The notes beneath the pieces are model-generated. The model had not been told where the DNA came from and searched no databases. It saw nothing but the letters and a program-made list of their open reading frames with translations. The position numbers and the translations under genes are program-made. DNA of 64,000 nt from Fragum whitleyi (taxonomy: Eukaryota; Mollusca; Bivalvia; Cardiida; Cardiidae): contig OX411543.1 of the NCBI GenBank assembly GCA_948146395.1, forward strand, positions 18,799,363 through 18,863,362, in the 5' to 3' direction. Below are positions 57,097-64,000 of the stretch, piece by piece (positions within the stretch are counted from its first letter, which is position 1; every line of letters starts with the position of its first letter).

Positions 57097-57851
57097 CAGG
57101 GTTTGATACTACCGGTAACTCCTGGGAGTAAGGAGTCCAGTAAGGAGTCCATTGGACTCCTAACACATGAAACTAAGGAGTCCAAGCTCAAATTAAGGAG
57201 ACCAAATTTTCATAAAGGTGAGTACATTGAGAAAAAGAAGAAATTGCTTATCATTAGCAATTTCTTCTTTTCCACAATGTTCTTCCAAAGAAGTTTTTTT
57301 TCTTAAATATCCATCTATAGGATGCAAGCAAATGTTTTATTAAACAACTTTTGTAGTCAAAAGATCTACACTTTTGGCAAGAGTTAGAGATGACACTGCT
57401 TTGTGCATTTGTTTTTATGCCCCCGATAGGGAGGCATCATAAATTTGACTTGTCCGTCCGTCCATCTGTCCGTCCGTCCGTCTGTCCGTCTGTCCGTCTG
57501 TCCGTCCGTCCGTCATTCCGTCCAAAAACTTTAACATTGGCCATAACTTCCTTATTACTTAACATATTCGCATCATACTTTACCACAACATTCCTTGGTA
57601 CATTACCTTTCTGTAGGCACATACTTTGGTGACCTTGACCCCTGGATGACCTTGACCTTCAACATAGATTGGCCATAATTTAAAATCAAAGCGGTGTCGG
57701 GGGCATTGTCATCTTACAGTGACAGCTCTTGTTCAAAATATTCTCATATTGCATTTGGAGTTCATCAGACTCCTTATTTGCAAATAGAAGAAGTCCAAAC
57801 TGGTTAACAAGGGGTCTGGGACTTCAAGACTCCACTAAGTGTCGAACCCTG
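57097..57851. mobile_element. hAT-type element, CAGGGTT ends, 5-bp duplication
   Basis: Ends CAGGGTTTGATACT / AGTGTCGAACCCTG, flanked by CTGTA on both sides (57092-57096 and 57852-57856). Arms contain AAGGAGTCCA-type repeats in direct and inverted orientation, plus a hairpin GAAGAAATTGCTT / AGCAATTTCTTC. A Helitron-like element (57417-57731) is nested inside. Non-coding. Confidence 0.8.
57417..57731 (+). mobile_element. Helitron-like element, ATGCCCCC family, complete copy
   Basis: Starts ATGCCCCCGATAGGG-AGGCATCAT, then a GTCCGTCCGTCT block (57452-57522), then AAAACTTTAACATTGGCC and GTGACCTTGACC. The subterminal TCGGGGGCAT is the inverse of the 5' end, followed by the hairpin TGTCA-TCTTACAG-TGACA and CTCTTGTT. 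Nested in the hAT-type element 57097-57851. Confidence 0.75.
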
Positions 57852-58192
57852 CTGTAGTTCATGTCGCTTTGGGGTTACTTTACTTCTCCTTTTTAAAACG
57901 CTCCAAGGAGTGATATAGAACATGGACACAGTGGTTCTAAAATAATTTGATAGTTAAACATGTTTGTCTATTCATCAAAATTGCCCTTGCCTTTTTTCCA
58001 AATATATCTTTTTATAACATTCAACACATAAAGTATTTTCTTTTCTTTTAACTCTAGAAATGATATTGACTTCAGAAATAATTGTGCAAAGAATAAATTG
58101 ATTTTTAACAAAATGCTTACTTTTTCCACAATTATTTCTATTCTCTAGAGGCCCCGTTTAACAAAACTTCTTACGAAAAAATTAATTGTAAG

Positions 58193-60640
58193 CAGTGATC
58201 TGGTGAGGCTGCGATTCTGCGACAATCTTGCTTAAAAATTGTACATGTCTCATAAAATCTTTACAAGATGCAACATTTGTCCCATGAAAATAAGCGCTCG
58301 AGTTTCAAATGAAACGGCCTATGACGACTGATTTTCCAGACTAACACCTGCAGCAAGGTTAAAGGTAAAATGTAAATTACATACTTTTCCAGAAATCAAC
58401 GCGTCAACACTGGATATCCTCACATGCAAAAATAAAATTCTTGGGGTGTTTTGAGGTCGAGTTCGATCACTTACATGTACTTTAAACTGTGGTTGACTGT
58501 TTACATGATATGCATGACGGATATAATTTAAAGACATCAAAATTAATTAAATTGGAAAAGACTATTCAAATTCAAAATGTATTAATTTTTTGTAGACATT
58601 ATTTGTTATTCCAAGTTGTCAAAATTTAAGGAATACTCAAAAGAACGAATTGCATCTTGATTTTGAATCGAACACGCCATCGTTTTGTGTCGCATAGTAT
58701 CCTGCATAGAAATCGGGTGTTATAATTTGTGACTGTTCAGTCGATTAATAATTAAACAAGGTCCGACAATTTCTCTATTTTTTTCCCACCAAACATCACA
58801 CAGTTCCGAGTTCGAGTTTCAAAAAAGGTTAAACAGATTGAAGCAGACCAGTTCTTTCAAGGACTCATCAACGAAAAAATTGCGGCAATTAAAAAATATG
58901 TCTACATTCTCTGCACAAGGGTCTGACTCAAGACTTTCAAAGAGACAAAAAATAATCCTAAAGTCCTGGTTGATATGCTGAGACTTAACTTCTTTGAGAG
59001 ATTATGACCTGGAATGTAGATGAGCCATAGTTTATTCAAAACTTCGGAAGAGGTCTCTGGAGTTGCTTGATATTTTTTTAATTTTTTTAGCTCACCTGAG
59101 CACAAAGTGCTCAAGGTGAGCTATTGTGATCACTCACCGTCCGTCGTCCTTACGTCCGTCTGTCTGTCTGTCCGTCCGTCTGTCCATCCGTCCATCAACA
59201 ATTTCTTTAAACATCTTCTCGGAATCTCCTACTAATCCACTGGGCTAATCAAGCTGAAACTTGGCAGCGATGTTCCTTTGGTGAAGCTCTTCAAAAGTTG
59301 TTAAAAAAAATTAATTCTATAAATAACTCTGGTTGCTATGGCAACAGAAAGGTTGAAAATCGCGAAAATCTTAAGAAAAAAATCTTCTCCTCCTAAACCA
59401 CAAGGCCAATCAAGCTGAAACTTGGCAGAGATGTTCCTTGGGTGAAGCTCTTCAAAAGTTGTTAAAAGAATTTAGTTTCATCAAAAACTCTGGTTTCAAT
59501 GAAAATCTTAGAAAAAATTCTTCTCCTCCTAAAACACAAGGCCAATCAAGCTGAAACTTGACAGAGATGTTTCTTGGGTGAGGCTCTTCAAAAAATGTAA
59601 AAAGAATTTAATTTCATCAAAAACTCTGGTTTCCATGGTAATGGAGAGGTTTAAAATGGCCAAGAATGGCTGAAAATCTTAGAAACAATTCTTCTCCTCC
59701 TAAAACACAAGGCCAATCAAGCTGAAACTTGGCAGAGATGTTTCTTGGGTGAAGCTCTTCAAAAAATGTAAAAAGAATTTAATTTCATCAAAAACTCTGG
59801 TTTCCATGGTAACGGAAAGGTTGAAAAATGGCCAAAAATGGCTGAACATGTTAGAAAAAATTCTTCTCCTCCTAAACCACAAGGCCAATCAAGCTGAAAC
59901 GTGGCAGGGATGTTTCTTCCGTGAAGTTCTTCAATAGTTGTTGAAAAAATTTAATTTCATCAAAAACTCTGATTTGCATGATAACAGAAAGGCTGAAAAA
60001 TGGCCGAAAATGGCTGAAAATCTTAGAAAAACTTCTTCTCTGTCTAAACCACTGGGCTTTTTAAGCTGAAACATGGTAGGGATGTTCTTTGGGTGAAGCT
60101 CTACCAAAATTGTAAAAATAATTTTATTCAATTAAAATCTCTGGTTTACATGGTATTGGAAATGTCAAAATATTGCCAAAATTATCAGAGAAGGTTAATC
60201 TTCGCGTTAATTATTTGGCATATCTTAAACATGGCAGGGATATTCTTAAGGTTTAGGTCTACTACACTTTAATTCAATTCCATCAATAACTTTGTGTGCA
60301 ATTAAAAAGAAAAAATCAAATTGCAGTAGGAGGAAATTAAAGTCTGTTTCTTTTTAATCCACCCTAAATGTACTTTAGACAATTTCTGGTATTTATAACA
60401 TTGTTGACAAGTTATGAGTTGACTTACTCAGGTGAGCGATATAGGACCATCATGGTCCTCTTGTTTAATAATGTATCTCATAGTTTCATATACAGCTAGT
60501 ATATCAGTAGTTTGAAACAATTAAAAAATGAATTAAAATTTGTTTTTGAAAAAGTGTCTCTGGTTTTTCAAACTGTCCCTAACTTTTCAGCTAGCCTGAG
60601 ACATTTGTCCCATACTTTTTTCTTCCTCACCAGAACACTG
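58193..60640. mobile_element. hAT-like non-autonomous element containing a nested Helitron-like element
   Basis: Ends CAGTGATCTGGTGAGG and, inverted, CAGTGTTCTGGTGAGG (15 of 16 bases). ACATTTGTCCCAT recurs near both ends. Its boundaries are confirmed by the interrupted MITE around it. The flanks TTGTAAG and TTGTACA suggest a decayed duplication. Coding-like minus-strand sequence at about 58916-59080 (SSEVLNKLWLIYIP) is unidentified. Confidence 0.7.
59089..60463 (+). mobile_element. Helitron-like element, GCTCACCTGAG family, complete
   Basis: The 5' end is AGCTCACCTGAGC-ACAAA-GTGCTCAAGGTGAGCT, then a GTCCGTCTGTCTG block. About six tandem modules follow, each with CTCCTCCTAAACCACAAGG and AAGCTGAAACTTGGCAGAG, then TCTGGTTTCCATGG. 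The subterminal CTCAGGTGAGC is the exact inverse of the 5' GCTCACCTGAG, followed by the hairpin AGGACCAT/CATGGTCCT and CTTGTTT. Non-coding. Nested in 58193-60640. Confidence 0.8.
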
Positions 60641-60886
60641 TTGTACATAAAAATTAGAAATTGTACCTGGTGCTTTCATTCATTGTTAGATTTTGCCTTG
60701 AAATATCTCATTAGAGTCATCTTTAAAAGACGATTCCAAGGAGACGGTTCACCGCAGAATTCCATCTTTAGTTACTACTGTACAAAGAACTTAAATTTTT
60801 GACTTACACAAAAAATGATTGTAAGATGTTTATTAATTATTGCGTTTAGTGTTTGTCCACTGAGGACTATTTTAAGAAAAATATAT

Positions 60887-61107
60887 TTATGTTTGGATCA
60901 ACCCTATGAAGAAATTCAGGACACATTCAAGTAATTCTGTCGTTGAACTCTGCCAATTTTGATGATCTAGCAAAAACGAGTTATCCAATAAGGGCGTCAA
61001 GCTTTCAATCAGGGCACGATAATTGACATCCAGCTTCTGTCGGCATGAAGACCAAATATTGATCAGGACCTCTTGACTGCAGTTAAATGACTTTGCCGTC
61101 ATAATAT
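60887..61107 (-). CDS. Possible exon of an unidentified gene
   Basis: On the minus strand a good acceptor (CGTTTATTGACAG, complement at 61108-61120) leads into about 73 codons of coding-like sequence with alternating helices (EVLINIWSSCRQKLDV, YRALIESLTPLLDN, TTELLECVLNFFIGL), ending at a stop at 60887. The pattern recalls HEAT-type helical repeats, but I cannot name a family. No neighbouring exon is certain. Confidence 0.35.
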
Positions 61108-61720
61108 CTGTCAATAAACGATAACATACGGAGTTAAATCAAGTGGATATTACTATCATACACATTTATGTTGGTGTGAAAATGTAAATTACATTGTAGA
61201 TCATTACTGATGAACTTTAGTTAAACTCTAAAATTGTCATTGACAATATCCAATGCATAATACATAGATCAGCAGTACATTTTGCTGAGTATCCTGCATC
61301 AAAGATGCAAAAATTTTACAATTTAGGACTCTTAGATTTTTAATTGTGTGGAAGCACAATTAGAGTGGTTCTGCCCGGGTTGTGTCTAATGAAAAATTGC
61401 AAAATAACCTTTTTTTCCAACTCATATCAATTTTGTAAACAGATTGTTTCGAAAATTGCTGGCATAAATTGAGCTTCTTATTTTCTCTGGTTGTTATAAT
61501 TAGTGTTTTATTTACAGTGCATTCAATGAAGGGTTTAATAGTTCATTAATTTAGCTTAATAACAGAATATTAACATAAGTTTACTAAAATGCAGTTGTAA
61601 ATTTGCACTTCGTACCTATGAGGGAAAAAGCTACTGAGATGGATTGTGGGATGAATTACCTTATACCCTCTCTTTGGAATAACCCCTTATAATTCACCTA
61701 TTAACCTCTTCACTATTTAC

Positions 61721-62873
61721 GATTGTAGGAAAGAAAGTAACAGGAAAAAAAGTAACGGAAAAAAAGTAACAGGAAAAAAAGAAACAGGAAAAAAAGTAAC
61801 AGTTTTACATAAAAGCAGCACTGTACAACTAAGTTTTGGCTTTAGTCAGAGGCACATTTGATAAAAAAAGATTTTAATTATTAAATATGAATTTTGATGA
61901 TTCAATATGTTGTAGGTTGCATTTTAGTTAAAAAGTCAGGTGTCATTATTTGTTAAACTTGTCAAGATCTTCAGTTTGTGATCATAGGTGTGAACTTTAA
62001 CACTTTTACCCAATTAACAAAGTATTATGCTTATTGCTTATTGTAAATGTGAATAATTTTGCACTGTACAACTAAGATTTGGCTTTAGCCAGAGGCACAT
62101 TTGATAAAAAAAGATTTGAATTATTAAATATGAATTTTGATGATTCAATATGTTGTAGGTTGCATTTTAGTTAAAAAGTCAGGTGTCATTATTTGTTAAA
62201 CTTGTCAAGATCTTCAGTTTGTGATCATAGGTGTGAACTTTAACACTTTTACCCAATTAACAAAGTATTATGCTTATTGCTTATTGTAAATGTGAATAAT
62301 TTTGAAGCTTCAGACAATTTCTCTCAGTTGAGATGTTTTCCACATTCAGTATGAAAAGTTCTTTCTAAGTACTTGACCTGTTTGTAATTTACAAATATAG
62401 CAGTGGAACAAAATAACCCAAATGTTAACTTTCTTAACAACAACCATACCAACAACAACAACAAAATCTCTTTTCATCTTGCTTTTCTCCTTTCCTCAAT
62501 TTATCTTACTGAAAATTTAAATTCTAAGTTACTTTTCCTGAAAGAGAAAAAATGTTCTAATATCAATAAAGTCTTTTTCATTTATATAAATGAATTTTTA
62601 ATTTTGACAGAGGATTAATGCATGCATGGGCCTTTCCTATATCTATTATATTTTACTAATTCAAAGTCAAAATTCATATTTAAGTTTATATTCTGTTAAT
62701 TAAATAATTAAAGAAACCAAAAGACTAATTTTGGAAATAAACTAGAATGAAATATAAGCAAAATTTGATACAACATATAAAGTTGTTACTTTCTTTCCTG
62801 ATACTTTTTTTCCTAGCTGAAATTGTTTCTTTTTTTCCGTTACTTTTTTTCCTGTTACTTTCTTTCCGTTTAC
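61721..62873. mobile_element. Foldback/MULE-like element with GGAAAAAAAGTAACA-array TIRs (1153 bp)
   Basis: The left end holds five direct copies of a 15- to 16-mer of the type GGAAAAAAAGTAACA (61727-61801). The right end holds the inverted array (62786-62868). CACTATTTAC, 10 bp, flanks both sides (61711-61720 and 62874-62883). The interior consists largely of two near-identical 243-bp direct units (61818-62060 and 62061-62303). Non-coding. Confidence 0.85.
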
Positions 62874-62883
62874 CACTATTTAC

Positions 62884-63815
62884 AAAGTGTAAGTACATTG
62901 TGTCACTCCTCGCTCTACAGCTTTATCTTGGTGTATTTGTCTATGTCTGCCTGTAATTTATCTACATGTACATTTCTGAAAACTTGTTACTACAACTCTT
63001 CAAGAAGTGGCACTAGATGAATTTTCCAAAGACCTACAATACAGAATGCTTAGCGTGTTTTACAAGGAGCTTTTTAGCATCAAAAGAATGGAGATATATT
63101 CCCGTGTATATTCAAACCTAAAACTATGAATGAAGCAAATTCCATTTCTTATATTTGGCAGTTAGATGTTGAATTAATTTTGAAAACGTCCTTGATAGAA
63201 TGTTTGTCTAATTTACGTTTCCCACAAGTTTTTGGGATAACTTTAAAAGTGGCATGTATGGTTTGACTATATCTGCAACAATAACTTGGTTTGGAGTTTT
63301 TGTCTATTTATTTATTTTTTTTGTTTCAATGCTATATATACATAAACTCCTGAAACAACATTAAGCAGTTCAGTCATTCAGTACCGCACAATTACAGTGC
63401 TTACAGCACTTTGATAAATACATGTATGTCAGTCCCTGAGATGCAAAAACTGCAGCAATTTTTGTTCTATCTTTCATTATTGAAGCATGAAAATTATCAC
63501 AATTTTGTTTACTACTACACCAGCTCAACAAGTTACCAATTGCAAAAATAAAATAACTTAAATAATTAGATCAAGCTCTGAATTTATTATCTCCATGTGC
63601 AGAATTCCTATAGATTTTATGCCCATTTTTAGCTTGGAATAGGTTAGGACTCATTGTTTCAAATAATGCGAGTCCTTGGGACTCTTTCTTTCAAATTTGA
63701 AAAAAAGTCACTGAGAGAGGACAATTTCTTTTTCCAGTGTAAACTGATTTATTCATCACAATGAAATTATAGCTGTTAGATATAGGTAGAAATGAAATTT
63801 GTTAAAGAGATGAAA
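62884..63815. other. Intergenic, no gene recognised
   Basis: AT-rich with short frames. No splice-flanked frame resembling the rest of PHPT1 was seen. Confidence 0.35.
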
Positions 63816-63819
63816 GATA

Positions 63820-64000
63820 AAGAGCATCATTTTGCAATATAATTACAAAGAGCATCATTTTGTGATGTACATGTAATTTTAAGAGCATCATTTAGCAATG
63901 TAATTTTAATAGCATCATTCAGTAGTGTAATTTTAAGAGCATCAGTCAGCATTGTAATAACAAGGAGCATCATTTGTCCATGTTATTACAATATGATTAT
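63820..64000 (+). repeat. Minisatellite of AGAGCATCATT units, cut by the window end
   Basis: Six units of about 27-33 bp start with (A)GAGCATCATTT or a variant, at about 63820, 63849, 63881, 63908, 63936 and 63965. Each is followed by a TGTAATTTTA-type spacer. Confidence 0.8.

Larger units (their letters stand above)
58151..60838. mobile_element. Second copy of the GTTTTA-TCTTACGA MITE, split by an insertion
   Basis: The left part 58151-58192 (CCCCGTTTAACAAAACTTC, TTACGAAAAAATTAATTGTAAG) matches 6455-6495. The right part 60641-60838 (GAAATTGTACCTGGTG, TTTCATTCATTGTTA, CATCTTTAAAAGACGATTCC, GATTGTAAGATGTTTATTAA) matches 6505-6680. The two parts are collinear once 58193-60640 is removed. Confidence 0.75.

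Overview
The window is eukaryotic, and the best fit is a bivalve mollusc. It is AT-rich, its few genes are intron-split, and almost everything else is transposable-element sequence. The mollusc assignment rests on two things. One gene is a B-box/beta-propeller protein of the kind bivalves carry in large families. The repeats are also of bivalve type: pearl-like Helitron relatives with tandem cores of about 155 bp, tRNA-derived SINEs, and a SINE-like repeat ending in (AATC)n. I see no bacterial operons, rRNA or CRISPR.

Genes. I can support only two cellular genes. A three-exon B-box-like/beta-propeller gene lies on the + strand (11870-14977). The first coding exon of a PHPT1-like phosphohistidine phosphatase lies at 54686-54891 (+), and its remaining exons are not visible. 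Three minus-strand stretches read like exons or decayed coding sequence of unknown identity: 18409-18860, 45283-45563 and 60887-61107.

Layout. 0-10 kb: a tandem repeat, a hAT-type MITE, a CR1-like RT remnant split by another element, hairpin MITEs and a SINE dimer. 10-15 kb: the B-box/propeller gene, with a TTAA-flanked element in its second intron. 15-19 kb: a pearl-like element, a LINE tail and more MITEs. 19-25 kb: a minus-strand Gag-like gene with a helix-hairpin-helix N-terminus, a repeat-rich leader and no polymerase. 27-30 kb: a minus-strand Ty3/gypsy-like element with its 3' LTR, whose pol order is integrase-RT-RNase H. 30-38 kb: a deep nest in which a short TIR element was hit by a LINE, that LINE by a second LINE, and the second LINE by a 2.4-kb element with repeat-array TIRs that itself holds a MITE. 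38-64 kb: many non-autonomous DNA transposons and Helitron-like elements, several nested.

The main pattern beyond ordinary annotation is a group of elements, unrelated in sequence, that share one architecture. Their terminal inverted repeats are arrays of short direct repeats of about 14-16 bp. In the two copies where the target duplication is clear it is 10 bp (34340-36763 and 61721-62873). This resembles Drosophila Foldback elements and MULEs. A second pattern is a set of Helitron-like families that share a 5' hairpin, a GTCC/GTCT-rich block, a subterminal inverted repeat and a 3' hairpin ending CTTG-TT. One copy carries two different 3' ends.
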